Part shown: piece by piece, positions 17,329-28,200 of the stretch
How positions within the stretch are numbered: position 1 is the first letter of the stretch
Layout: every line of letters starts with the position of its first letter
NCBI RefSeq assembly: GCF_004342115.1
Contig: NZ_SMAC01000008.1
Span: forward strand, 1-64,000
Length of the DNA: 64,000 nt
Direction: 5' to 3'
From: Mannheimia haemolytica
GTDB taxonomy: Bacteria; Pseudomonadota; Gammaproteobacteria; Enterobacterales; Pasteurellaceae
Program-made: the position numbers and the translations under genes
The notes under the pieces: generated by a model
Database searches by the model: none
Told to the model about the DNA's origin: nothing
Seen by the model: only the letters and a program-made list of their open reading frames with translations

Positions 17329-19941
17329 TTAATCTAACGCTTTTTCAATTTTCTCAAACAGATCTCGTGCTAAATTATCCAGCTCACGCAGGCGTTCTAG
17401 ACCACGACGCATCAAGGTTTGGCGTTGGTTATCGTAGCGTGAGAGTTTAATTAACGGCTCAATAAGTCGAGCAGCAACTTGTGGGTTACTTTCGTTAAGT
17501 TTAATCAGCGTATCTACCAAGAAACGATAGCCTGAACCGTCAATGGCGTGGAAGGCTTTCGGGTTTTGACCGCAGAATGCACCTACTAATGAACGTAAAC
17601 GGTTCGGGTTATTAAAGTTAAAACTTGGGTGTTCCATTAAATTTTGCACGATGGATAACACATCGTCGTCCGGTCGGGTGGCTTGTAGCATAAACCATTT
17701 ATCCATCACTAAACCATCATGTTTCCATTTTTGCTCAAAATCGGCTAATAATGCATCACGGCAACTTAGCTGGGCTTTGGTTACGGCTTGTAATGCAGCA
17801 AGCGTATCAGTCATATTATCGGCATTATTGTAATGCTTATGCACCAACGCGTTGCCTAAATCAGTAAAGGCTAAATAGCTTAAGCAAGCATTACGCAAGG
17901 CTCGTTTAGCAATATCTTCAGCCACGACTTGATATTCCCCGCATTGGTTTTGGTGATATACCGCTAATAACTTATCTTGCAAGGCGTGAGCAATGGAATG
18001 CTGCATAAATTCACGCACAACCGCAATACCTTGTGGGTCAATGGTTTTGAACGATTCTGCAAACTCGGTTTCTTTTGGCAATGTGAGGGTTAATGCAGTT
18101 AGTTCCGGCAGGCTTGCTGAGTTATCCAACACGAACGTTAGGGCATTCACCAACCCTTCTGAGAAGCTGAGTGGTTGATGTTGCTGATAACGGCTTAAAT
18201 TTTCACGCAGTTCATTGGTATAGAGCATTTGAGCTGCATCCCAACGTACAAAATCATTTTCAGCGTGTTTGAGTAAGGTTAAAAGCTGCTCGGTGGTATA
18301 GTTGTAATCTAACCGTACCGGTGCAGAGAAATCACACAGTAATGCAGGCACCGGGCGTTGTGTTACATTATGAAACTCAAAGGTTTGGTGTTCTGCGGTT
18401 ACATCTAACACATCGCTTACGGTCAATAATTCATATTGTAACGGAATGCGTTTACCGTCCTGTTCACCATATAACGCTACTTTAAGCGGAATATGCAGAT
18501 TGAGTTTATCCATCTGATCGTGGGTTGCCGGTGTCATTTGTGAAATATGCAAGCGGTATGCCTTGCGGGTTTCATCATATTCATCGGAAATGGTGAGCTC
18601 AGGCGTGCCGGATTGGCTATACCAACGGCGGAATTGTTCAAGATTAACGCCTGAAGCATCTTCCATTGCTTTAACGAAATCTTCACAAGTTGCCGCAGAA
18701 CCATCGTGTCTTGCCACATAAAGTTGCATACCTTGCTGGAATTTTTCTTCACCTAACAGGGTGTGAATCATACGAATAATTTCCGCCCCTTTTTCATACA
18801 CAGTCACGGTGTAGAAATTATTCATTTCAATCACTTTTTCCGGGCGAATCGGGTGAGCCATCGGGCTGGCATCTTCGGCAAATTGTACGGTACGCAGTAA
18901 ACGCACATCTTCAATCCGTTTTGCCGAACGAGACCATAAATCGGAGGTAAATTCCTGATCACGGAAGACGGTTAAGCCCTCTTTTAAGCTTAGTTGGAAC
19001 CAATCACGGCAGGTAATGCGGTTGCCCGTCCAATTATGGAAGTATTCGTGGGCAATCACCGCTTCAATATCTAAATAATCCGTATCGGTTGCGGTTTCCG
19101 GTTTTGCCAATACAAATTTGGAATTGAAAATATTTAACCCTTTGTTTTCCATTGCTCCCATATTGAAGAAATCAACGGCAACAATCATATAAATATCTAA
19201 ATCGTATTCCAAACCGAAACGCTCTTCATCCCATTTCATTGAACGTTTTAAGCTCTCCATCGCCCAAGGTGCACGGTCTAAATTTCCACGATCGACATAA
19301 ATTTCAAGCGTGACTTCACGTCCGCTTTTGGTGATGAATTTATCTTGGAGTAAGTCAAAATCCCCCGCAACCAAGGCAAATAAATAGCTTGGTTTAAAGA
19401 ACGGATCTTGCCATTCCACCCAGTGTCTGCCATCGTGCAAGTCGCCTTGGGCAATGTGGTTGCCGTTAGAAAGCAGATACGGGTATTTGCTCTTACTAGC
19501 GGTGATTTTTGTCGTATATTTTGCAAGTACATCAGGGCGGTCGAGCATATAGGTAATCTGGCGGAAACCTTCAGCCTCACACTGGGTGCAAAACCCGTCG
19601 CCCGATTTATACAAACCTTGTAACGAGGTGTTTTGTGCCGGATTTAATGCGGTTTCAATTTCAAGCTCGAACCGCTCGGCAGGCACATCGGCTAAATTTA
19701 AGGTTAAAGATTCATCATCTTTTTGAAAGGCGGAAAACGGCTCGCCGTTATATTTAAGCGAAAGGAAATCGAAACTATGACCGTCTAAACGAAGTGTTGT
19801 CGCCTCAGGATTTTTACGCACGACAGTTAGTTTTGAGGTGACAAAAGTGCGATCTGGGTCAAGTTGGAAGTCAAGATAAATATCAGTAATAGTGAAATCG
19901 GGAGCTCGATAATCTTTTCTGAGTTTCGCTTTAGGTTGCAT
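17329..19941 (-). CDS. pepN: Aminopeptidase N
   Basis: An 870-residue M1-family zinc aminopeptidase, the same length as E. coli PepN (870). The substrate-binding GAMENKG and zinc motif HEYFHNWTGNR (HExxH followed by the distal Glu in KEGLTVFRDQEF) are intact. It removes N-terminal residues from peptides in the cytoplasm. The C-terminal helical domain is complete. The start MQPKAKLRKDYRAPDF follows a GGAAA site. Confidence 0.96.
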   Translation of the reverse strand: MQPKAKLRKDYRAPDFTITDIYLDFQLDPDRTFVTSKLTVVRKNPEATTLRLDGHSFDFLSLKYNGEPFSAFQKDDESLTLNLADVPAERFELEIETALNPAQNTSLQGLYKSGDGFCTQCEAEGFRQITYMLDRPDVLAKYTTKITASKSKYPYLLSNGNHIAQGDLHDGRHWVEWQDPFFKPSYLFALVAGDFDLLQDKFITKSGREVTLEIYVDRGNLDRAPWAMESLKRSMKWDEERFGLEYDLDIYMIVAVDFFNMGAMENKGLNIFNSKFVLAKPETATDTDYLDIEAVIAHEYFHNWTGNRITCRDWFQLSLKEGLTVFRDQEFTSDLWSRSAKRIEDVRLLRTVQFAEDASPMAHPIRPEKVIEMNNFYTVTVYEKGAEIIRMIHTLLGEEKFQQGMQLYVARHDGSAATCEDFVKAMEDASGVNLEQFRRWYSQSGTPELTISDEYDETRKAYRLHISQMTPATHDQMDKLNLHIPLKVALYGEQDGKRIPLQYELLTVSDVLDVTAEHQTFEFHNVTQRPVPALLCDFSAPVRLDYNYTTEQLLTLLKHAENDFVRWDAAQMLYTNELRENLSRYQQHQPLSFSEGLVNALTFVLDNSASLPELTALTLTLPKETEFAESFKTIDPQGIAVVREFMQHSIAHALQDKLLAVYHQNQCGEYQVVAEDIAKRALRNACLSYLAFTDLGNALVHKHYNNADNMTDTLAALQAVTKAQLSCRDALLADFEQKWKHDGLVMDKWFMLQATRPDDDVLSIVQNLMEHPSFNFNNPNRLRSLVGAFCGQNPKAFHAIDGSGYRFLVDTLIKLNESNPQVAARLIEPLIKLSRYDNQRQTLMRRGLERLRELDNLARDLFEKIEKALD

Positions 19942-20045
19942 AGGATTTCCTTTTTTTAGTTGCGTTTAGCTCATAGAATAGTGTCGTTATTGTACTAAAA
20001 TAGCGGTAAATTTTCCAAAAAATTTGACCGCTTGTCGCAATAAAA

Positions 20046-20075
20046 ACGGCTATAAATAGGATTATTTATAGCCGT
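20046..20075 (-). terminator. Terminator after the hugZ-like gene
   Basis: A 13-bp perfect stem (20046-20058 with 20063-20075) and a 4-base loop, with TTTTTA on the reverse strand side. It lies 16 bases after the hugZ-like stop. The AT-rich remainder to pepN holds an uptake signal pair near 20002-20035. Confidence 0.8.
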
Positions 20076-20090
20076 GAGTTTATTTCGCAA

Positions 20091-20609
20091 TTAGGCAGTT
20101 TGGTGGCCTTGGTCTAAATGAACGATATTAATTAAGTCATCAACACCAACATCAAAGGCTTTACCAAATCCTTTTACAAATAAGCCTGCCGTTGGCTTAA
20201 AGCTAAAGAGCTTGAAATCTTGCATATTTGACAGTTCATCAACTAAATCGCCGTGACGAGCTTTAAGTGCTGCAATGCTATTATTCCATTCCTCATCAGT
20301 ACGTTCAATCATTCGCACTGTTGCGTCAAAGGTTAAGCGACGACGGGCAAAAATTTGACGGCTCTTACTTTCATCCTCAATTAGCATTAAAGAGACTTTT
20401 GGCACCTCTTGTAAATTACGAGCGTGACGGGCAATAGTAGTGATTAAGACTTGATATTCGCCGTTATTAATTACAAAAGGGGCATAGCTCACATTCGGTA
20501 CACCATCTTTATCTATGGTTGCAAGCATTATAGTTTTGATTTGTTGTTTTAATTCTTCAATTTCTGGACCTAAACGGTTTTGTAAGACCTCTTGACGGTT
20601 GGTTGTCAT
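20091..20609 (-). CDS. HugZ/HutZ-family heme utilisation protein
   Basis: A 172-residue protein of the FMN-binding split-barrel (pyridoxamine-phosphate-oxidase-like) fold, matching the HugZ/HutZ group that binds or breaks down heme in the cytoplasm. Seen: VSYAPFVINNGEYQVLITTIARHARNL and the basic SRQIFARRRLTFDATV. The C-terminal GFGKAFDV includes the tail that carries heme ligands in relatives; whether it degrades heme cannot be said. ATG 20609 follows GAGG at a good distance. It diverges from the TonB receptor across a Fur box. Confidence 0.8.
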   Translation of the reverse strand: MTTNRQEVLQNRLGPEIEELKQQIKTIMLATIDKDGVPNVSYAPFVINNGEYQVLITTIARHARNLQEVPKVSLMLIEDESKSRQIFARRRLTFDATVRMIERTDEEWNNSIAALKARHGDLVDELSNMQDFKLFSFKPTAGLFVKGFGKAFDVGVDDLINIVHLDQGHQTA

Positions 20610-20668
20610 AAAATACCTCAATTTAAATAGTGTTTTTTAGATTACTATAAAGAGTGAAAACTTTCAAT

Positions 20669-20690
20669 CCATATGAGAATCATTATTGAC
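20669..20690. promoter_or_regulatory. Fur box between hugZ-like gene and heme receptor
   Basis: ATATGAGAATCATTATTG matches the Fur consensus GATAATGATAATCATTATC at most positions. It sits in the 153-base divergent gap, so iron probably represses both directions. Confidence 0.8.
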
Positions 20691-20762
20691 TATAAATGTG
20701 ATGTAACTGATAATACATATTATTAATAATAAAGTATATTAAAAATCTATCTAGGGAGAATC

Positions 20763-23191
20763 ATGGTGTTTACCTCTTATTCAATAAAGTCTAAAAAATT
20801 GTGCCCGACTATATTGGCTTTAAGCGTTAGTAGCATTTTGTCTTCACAAGCTACCTATGCGGAAGAAACAACAGCGGAATTATCTGAAGTAAATGTTGTT
20901 GCTAAAGAAGATGTGAAGGCTTCTATAGAAAAGAAAAATAAAGAGATAATTCAGCAAGAGTTGATTCAAAATAATCGAGATTTAGTTCGTTATAGCCCTG
21001 ATGTTGGCATTGTTAACCAAGGTAGACATCAAAAAGGATTTGCTATTCGTGGAGTGGAAGACAACCGTGTAGGAATAAGTATTGATGGTGTCTCGCTTTT
21101 CCTGATTCAGAAGAAAATTCCCTTTATAAACGCTATGGTAATTTAAATACATCTCGCCAATCTATAGATCCGGAATTAGCTCGTACTATTGAAGTATCTA
21201 AAGGTGCAGATTCTTTCAATCAAGGTAGTGGTAATTTAGGCGACGGAGTTAATTATCGGACGCTTGAGCCTTATGATATTGTTCGTAACGGTAATAAATT
21301 TGGTGCTTTTTATCGCACAGGATATGGTACTCGTAATAATGAATGGTTGAATACATTCGGTGTTGGATATTTAGGTGAGAAAGCTGAGGCGATATTGGTT
21401 TATTCAAATCGCCATGGGCATGAAATGAAAAGTGCAGGAGGTTATACACTTCCTGAAGATTCTCTACAAACTCGCTCTTTACGCAGTAGTAAACAAACTC
21501 CTGATGATTCTACTCATAATCATCATAATTATTTAGCCAAATTTGCTTATCGATTTAATGATAATCACCGCGTTGGTGTTTCTTACAGTGGGCAAAATAA
21601 TAAAAATTATATTATCGAAGATTCAGCCGTTACTATTACTTCTTTTTGGCGTGAAGCGGAAGACCGTAGTAAACGTGATACAGTAAATGTTTTTTATGAG
21701 TATTTCCCAGAGTCAAAATGGATATCTCTAGCGAAGATAGATGCAGATTATCAAGATACTGAAACATCTGCTTATAACTATGAAGGTACACGCGCTGAAG
21801 ATGCAACAGACTGGAGCCCTGTTAAACAAAGAAAACCAAGTGACAATAATATTCGTATTTTTAATACTGAATTGAAACGCTTAAATTTCCGTTTAGACAG
21901 CCAAGCATTAGAATTTGGTAAATGGACTCATCAGCTATCTTTCAAAGCCTCTACTGCAGAGAGAGATTTCGATGTATTACATAAGGACTCGGTTTATTTA
22001 TCCGGTGTTTGGGTAAATTCTCCCGATTCTACGATGATGTACCCAATTAAAACGAAACAGCACACTTTTTCATTGCACGATAAGATTGATTTAACGCATG
22101 ATTGGATTGCAACGCTAGGCATTCGTTATGATTGGGCGAAGTATGAACAACAAGAACTCAATGGTCTTGTTTGTCGTAACTGCGTAAAAACTGACAATGC
22201 GAAATTTAATCAACTAACTTGGGTTACCGGTTTAGAAAAACATCTGACTGAGGCATGGAAAGTAGGATATAACATTGGGACAGGCTTCCGTATTCCAAAT
22301 GCATCAGAAATGTATTTTGATTACCGTGATAATGCTGCAGGAGCTTGGATGTCCAATCCAAACCTAAAAGCGGAACGTAGTTTAAGCCAAAATTTAAGTT
22401 TGCAAGGTAGTGGCAATGTTGGGCTGCTCTCAGTTAATTTCCACCATACTAAATATAAAGATTTTTTATGGGAGCAAGAAACCTGGGATGTTTACCAAGC
22501 ATATGGTAGAGAGTTTTGGCGCCCGGTACAGCAAATGCAAAATATTGATTCTGCGAAAATCTACGGGCTAGAAGTGAGTGGTAAATGGAATTTAAATTCA
22601 GCTATGCCAATACCTGAAGGCTGGAAGCTATTTGGAGCCTTCGGTTACAGCAAAGGTAGTATGTCTAACGGGGCAGATTTACTTTCTATTCAGCCGATTA
22701 AAGCCGTAGTTGGCTTAGATTATGAACAACCTGAAGGTAAATGGGGAGTATTTTCTCGCTTCACATTCTTGGGGGCTAAAAAGGCGAAAGATGCAAAATA
22801 TTTAAAAACATTACCGGAAAAATGCCTTAAAGAGGATAGAACGCCAAATCCGTATTACCCTTATTGGGGGGATGAATATGACATTCGTTGTACTGAATAT
22901 TCTCACGAGACAGGTTTAGATACCTGGAAGCACTTAAATGCTAAAGCCTTTGTTGTGGATTTATACGGTTTCTATAAACCAACTGAGAATATTACATTAC
23001 GTGCCGGTATTTATAATTTGTTTAACCGTAAATATCATACTTGGGATACTTTACGTGGTTTAAATACAACAGGTGGAATCGTTAATTCTGTTGGAGTACG
23101 TGAAAATGCAACTTACGGTGGCTATCCTGGATTACAACGCTATTATGAACCTGGACGTAACTTCTCGGCTAATTTTGAATACCGTTTCTAA
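20763..23191 (+). pseudogene. TonB-dependent heme/hemoglobin receptor with frameshift
   Basis: Outer-membrane receptor of about 808 residues split by a frameshift. The first frame (20763-21146) has the signal peptide, the TonB box region and plug up to IDGVSL. The second frame can be read without stop from 21101 to 23191: PDSEENSLYKRYGN, GADSFNQGSGNLG, and the beta-barrel ending in GRNFSANFEYRF with a terminal Phe. Two T residues too many (or one base too few) in TTTT at 21097-21100 cause the shift. Homologues read GVSLPDSEEN straight through. T4 is too short for classical slippage, so it is either a decayed gene or a sequence error. With hutX 54 bases downstream and a Fur box upstream, it is the receptor of a heme-uptake locus. 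Confidence 0.88.
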
Positions 23192-23245
23192 TTTACAAAT
23201 TTACTTAGAGAGCTAAGAAACTCTCTTTACTTAAAGGAACATTTA

Positions 23246-23752
23246 ATGATATCAATCGAACAACAAACCGCCTTACGCAATGAATTGGCCGAAAATCCGG
23301 GGCAAATTTTAGAAATGTTAGCGGCAAAATATCAATGCACGCTGGAAGAGGTAATGCTGAATTTACCGGCTGAAATGCTAAAAGTAACCGAAGGGGAACG
23401 TTTTGCCGAAGTGCTACAGCAAATCCACGAATGGGACGATGCGATTACGCTGATTTCGCATACGGAAGATACCATTATTGAGTTTGTGGGAAAGCTCCCA
23501 AGCGGTTCAATTTCTCGTGGATTTTACAATTTCGAACATAAAGAGGGCGGAGGCTTACAAGGGCATCTACGCTACGAAAATTGTGCCAAAATTTATTTGT
23601 TGGATCGTCCTTTTATGGGAAAACGTACTGTTTCACTGATTTTCATTAATAAAAAAGGCAACGCAATGTTTAAGATTTTTGTCGGCAGAGAGAAAATTGG
23701 CGGGGCATTAAAAGAGCATCAAATTAAGGCGCTGTATCAGTTGATTGGCTAA
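23246..23752 (+). CDS. hutX: Heme carrier protein HutX (HuvX)
   Basis: A 168-residue cytoplasmic protein of the ChuX/HutX family, proposed to receive imported heme and pass it to HutZ-type proteins. Typical segments are RNELAENPGQILEMLAAKY at the N-terminus, the FNFEHKEGGGLQGHLRYENCAKIYLLDRPFMGK core, and FKIFVGREKIGG at the end. It starts 54 bases after the receptor behind AAAGGAAC, so a defective receptor gene could reduce its translation but would not remove it. Confidence 0.9.
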   Translation: MISIEQQTALRNELAENPGQILEMLAAKYQCTLEEVMLNLPAEMLKVTEGERFAEVLQQIHEWDDAITLISHTEDTIIEFVGKLPSGSISRGFYNFEHKEGGGLQGHLRYENCAKIYLLDRPFMGKRTVSLIFINKKGNAMFKIFVGREKIGGALKEHQIKALYQLIG

Positions 23753-23795
23753 TCTGTAAAAAGTCATCGAAAAATGACCGCTTGTAACTTATAGA

Positions 23796-23826
23796 AAGGG
23801 CTACGATATTGAATCGTAGCCCTTTT
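23796..23826. terminator. Bidirectional terminator between hutX and tyrP
   Basis: AAAGGGCTACGAT and ATCGTAGCCCTTT form a 13-bp stem with a 5-base loop between convergent genes. Confidence 0.88.
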
Positions 23827-23831
23827 CAATA

Positions 23832-25049
23832 TTAGCCTACCGTTTGCGGTAAATAGCCAGCCTGAATTAAAAACGGAATGACCATAATGATAATACCGGC
23901 AATTAACGCAACCACTAATGCCAAATTACCACCAATCACACGGTAAGGTAAATTCGGATATTGGCGACGTGCTTTCCACGCTAAGCCGATAGGTAAAATC
24001 ATACCATAGAACGCAAAGAGTAAACCGGCGTAACCTAATGCCTTAATAAAGCCGTTCGGATAGAATAAAGCGAACAGAATTGGCGGTGTAAAGGTGGCGA
24101 TGGTCAGCCATAAACGGTTAGTCGGTAGATTTAAGCGTTTTAACAAATCGCCCACGCCTTCAAAAATTCCCATCGAAACCCCTAAAAATGAGGTAATCAA
24201 TGCAAGCACTGAGAATAAGCGAACCATTTCGCCTAAAATCGTACTACCGGTAATCTGGCTAGTGGCTTTCACCAAGCCGTTTAAGGTCGGATCTTGTGTC
24301 AAAATTGTGGTGAATTCATTTTGGCTTAATACCCCGTGTGTAGCGAGCTGCCACAATAAATAAGCCACTAGCGGAATTGCCGTCCCGATATAAATAGATT
24401 TACGAATTTTGCCGATATCTGCGTCTAAATAGCTATTAATTGTTCCCATAATAACGTGGAAACCGAACGCAGTGAAGAAAATGGGTATAGCAGAAATAAT
24501 GAGTAAGTTATCTAATGGAATTGCTGTCAAGTTTTCCAGCTTCGCTTTAGGCAGCATCATCAGCAACACGGCAATAAAAGCAACAATTTTTCCCAAAAAC
24601 AGTACTCGGGTTAAACCATCAACCGATTTCACGCCGACTACCACAAATGTACCTAATACCGCAGTGAAGATTAAAATGCTGATTTTCAGTTTCATATCAG
24701 CATCTGCCATTTCAGGCATTACACCGGCTAACAGTGAACCACCACCGGTAATATAAGCCGCAAGTAGGGCATAAAGTAGTACGAGCAAACTGAAAGTGGC
24801 TAATACACGCCCGATTAAGCCAAAGTATTGCTCGGCAAGGCTTGCCACTCCAACATCTTTTTGCGGAGCGGTTTGATAAACTTCCATAAATAATAAACCG
24901 GTGTAGGCCAATAAAGCCCATAATCCGACTAAGAGTAATGCGGTTGCCCCAAAACCCATTCCGGCAGAGGTGAGTGGCATTGCAAGCATTCCTGCACCAA
25001 TGGTAGTGCCTGCAATCATTAATGCACTTCCTAAAATTTTATTTTTCAT
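23832..25049 (-). CDS. tyrP: Tyrosine-specific transporter TyrP
   Basis: A 405-residue inner-membrane permease of the aromatic amino acid (HAAAP) family with about eleven helices. The N-terminal LGSALMIAGTTIGAGMLAMPLTSAG and the GFHVIMGTINSYLDAD segment are typical of TyrP, close to E. coli TyrP (403). Tyr against Trp specificity (Mtr/TnaB) is inferred from overall similarity. No clear TyrR box is visible upstream. Confidence 0.85.
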   Translation of the reverse strand: MKNKILGSALMIAGTTIGAGMLAMPLTSAGMGFGATALLLVGLWALLAYTGLLFMEVYQTAPQKDVGVASLAEQYFGLIGRVLATFSLLVLLYALLAAYITGGGSLLAGVMPEMADADMKLKISILIFTAVLGTFVVVGVKSVDGLTRVLFLGKIVAFIAVLLMMLPKAKLENLTAIPLDNLLIISAIPIFFTAFGFHVIMGTINSYLDADIGKIRKSIYIGTAIPLVAYLLWQLATHGVLSQNEFTTILTQDPTLNGLVKATSQITGSTILGEMVRLFSVLALITSFLGVSMGIFEGVGDLLKRLNLPTNRLWLTIATFTPPILFALFYPNGFIKALGYAGLLFAFYGMILPIGLAWKARRQYPNLPYRVIGGNLALVVALIAGIIIMVIPFLIQAGYLPQTVG

Positions 25050-25209
25050 AATATGTGTGAGTAAGAGTTAAAAAAGGGGAACATTTTATCAGAATTTTTT
25101 CGCAATGCGATCTAGATAACATAATTTCTCCGCTTATTTTGCACAATCAGCCGTGCTTTAGTAAACTAAGCAACAATTTGCAATTTTTTATTTAAAACAG
25201 ACCGCTTGT

Positions 25210-28200
25210 ATGTCTTTAATTTCACTTAATCTGCCGAAATCTGACGGCAATTTTCAAGATCATCAAACCCTCGGTAACCTTGTCGGGTATTCCGATACCC
25301 TTGCGATCAGCCAAGCTGCCCGAGCCTTTTACGGCTTGACGGTGGTTGTCACACCCGACACCCGTACGGCGTTACGCTTGGAAAAAGCCTTGCCTCAGTT
25401 TGCAGGGCTGCCAGTGCAACTGTTCCCCGATTGGGAAACCTTGCCTTATGACAATTTTTCGCCGCACCAAGACATTATCTCCGCCCGACTTTCTGCCCTG
25501 TTTGAACTGCAACAAGGGCGACAGCAGATTTTGCTGTTGCCGATCAACACCTTAATGCAGAAGGTCTGCCCGCCGAATTATCTCGCTAACAATGTGCTGT
25601 TGATTAAAAAAGGCGACCGTTTTTCGATTCAAAAACTGCGGTTACAACTGGAAAATGCCGGCTATCGGGCGGTGGAACAGGTGTTGGAATATGGTGAATA
25701 CGCCGTGCGTGGCTCGATTTTAGACTTATTCCCGATGGGAGCAGAAGAGCCGTTTCGCCTCGATTTTTTCGATGATGAGATCGACAGTATCCGCACTTTT
25801 GATGTGGATAACCAACGCACCAAAACGGAAATTGCCGAAATTAATTTACTGCCGGCACACGAGTTCCCGACTGATAGCAACGGGATCGAGCATTTTAGAG
25901 TCAAATTCCGTGAAAAATTCGGTGAAATCCGCCGTGAGCCAGAGCATATTTATCAGCAAGTCAGCAAAGGCATTTTAAATGCAGGGATTGAGTATTGGCA
26001 GCCGTTGTTTTTTGAGGAAATGGCAAGTCTGTTTGACTATTTCCCTGCCCAAACGCTGTTTATCACTTTCGCCGATATTCAGCAAAAAGCTGAACAATTT
26101 CACCAAGATACCCAAAACCGCTATGAAAGCCGCCGAGTGGATCCGATGCGACCGCTACTGCCGCCGAGCGATCTCTGGTTTGCGATTGATGAGGTAAATC
26201 GCTGGCTGAAAGGCTATCCCCGTTTAACGATAACTTCGGAGAAAATCCGTAAATCAGCAGCGAAAATGAATGCAAATGTGGCTAACTTGCCGGATATTGC
26301 TATTCAATCCTCTGCCAAAGAGCCGTTTTCTGCTTTCCAGCAATTCCGCCAAAAATTTGACGGCAACATTCTGTTTTCGGTGGAGAGCGAAGGGCGAAGA
26401 GAAACCTTGCTGGATTTGCTTGCTCCGCTTGGGGTGAAGCCGAAGCAGGTCAATTCATTAGATGAAGCACAAGGTTTGCCATTTTCCCTGATTATTTCAC
26501 CGCTTGATCAAGGGTTTGTGGTGGAAACGGGCGGGCACGGGACCCGCCCCTACGATGATGAATTAAATACAAATGGCGAAAATGATAATAACTACGTAGG
26601 GGCGGGTCCTGTGCCCGCCCGCAACCTTGCCATCATCTGCGAAACCGACCTGCTGGGCGAACGTGTGCAAACACGGCGTGAGAAAAACCGCAAAGCCGTC
26701 AATCCTGATACCTTAATCCGTAATTTAGCAGAACTCAAAATCGGACAGGCGGTGGTGCATTTGGAAAACGGCGTGGGGCGTTACGGTGGCTTAACCGTGC
26801 TGGACGCTGGTGGGATCAAAGCCGAATATCTCGTGCTACATTATGCTAACGATGCCAAACTCTATGTGCCGGTTGCCTCGCTCCATTTAATCAGCCGTTA
26901 TATCGGTGGGGCGGATGAAACTGCGCCGCTACATAAATTAGGCAGTGAAGCGTGGGCGAAAACCCGCCAAAAAGCAGCGGAAAAAATCCGTGATGTGGCG
27001 GCAGAATTGCTTGATGTTTATGCCAAACGAGAAAGCCAAACCGGTTTTGCGTTTGCCTACGATAAAGCGGAATTTGATCAGTTTAGTGCCACTTTCCCTT
27101 ATGAGGAAACGGACGATCAGAAAATTGCCATCAATGCCGTAATTAGCGATATGTGCCAAGCCAAAGCGATGGATAGATTGGTGTGTGGCGATGTTGGCTT
27201 CGGCAAAACCGAAGTGGCCATTCGAGCGACTTTCTTGGCAGTGATGAACCATAAACAGGTGGTTATTCTTGCCCCAACTACCTTGCTCGCCCAACAGCAT
27301 TATGAGAATTTCAAAGACCGTTTCGCCAATTACCCTGTGAATGTGGAAGTGCTGTCTCGCTTTAAAACCGCCAAAGAGCAGAAAACGATTTTGCAAAATG
27401 TGGCGGAGGGCAAAGTGGATATTTTGGTCGGCACGCACAAACTGTTGCAAGACGATGTAGCGTTCCGTGATCTTGGGCTTTTAGTGATTGATGAAGAACA
27501 CCGTTTCGGCGTACGCCAAAAAGAGAAAATCAAACAACTGCGTGCCAATGTGGATATTCTGACCCTCACCGCCACGCCAATTCCAAGAACGCTGAATATG
27601 GCACTCAACGGAATGCGTGATCTCTCGATTATCGCCAGCCCGCCGGCTCGCCGACTTTTAATCAAAACCTTTGTGCGACAAAGTGATGAAATGGTAATCC
27701 GTGAGGCAATTTTGCGTGAAATTCTGCGTGGTGGGCAGGTTTACTACCTCCATAACGATGTGGCAACCATTGAAAATTGTGCCGAGAAATTGGCTGAACT
27801 CGTGCCAGAGGCAAGAATTGTGATCGGACACGGGCAGATGCGTGAGCGTGAATTGGAGCGGGTGATGAGCGATTTCTATCATCAACGCTTTAACCTGCTG
27901 GTTTGCTCCACCATTATTGAAACGGGGATTGACGTGCCGACTGCCAATACCATTATTATCGAACGGGCGGACAAATTCGGGCTGGCACAACTGCACCAAC
28001 TGCGTGGACGGGTCGGACGCTCGCACCACCAAGCCTACGCCTATATGCTCACACCGCACCCGAAAACGCTCACCAAAGATGCCGAGCAACGCTTGGAGGC
28101 GATGAGTACCATTGATAATCTCGGGGCCGGTTTTGCGTTGGCGACCCACGATTTAGAAATTCGTGGTGCAGGCGAATTGCTCGGTTCGGAGCAGAGCGGA

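Noticed and set aside
26527-26620. A prophage or insertion sequence in mfd.
   Set aside because: The inserted segment is under 100 bp and encodes no transposase; it is a miniature inverted repeat only.
26938-27450. A 170-codon reverse-strand open frame inside mfd, and others at 27658-28149 and 40933-41424.
   Set aside because: They lie opposite strongly conserved genes (mfd, tex) and have no recognisable protein character; they are antisense shadows.
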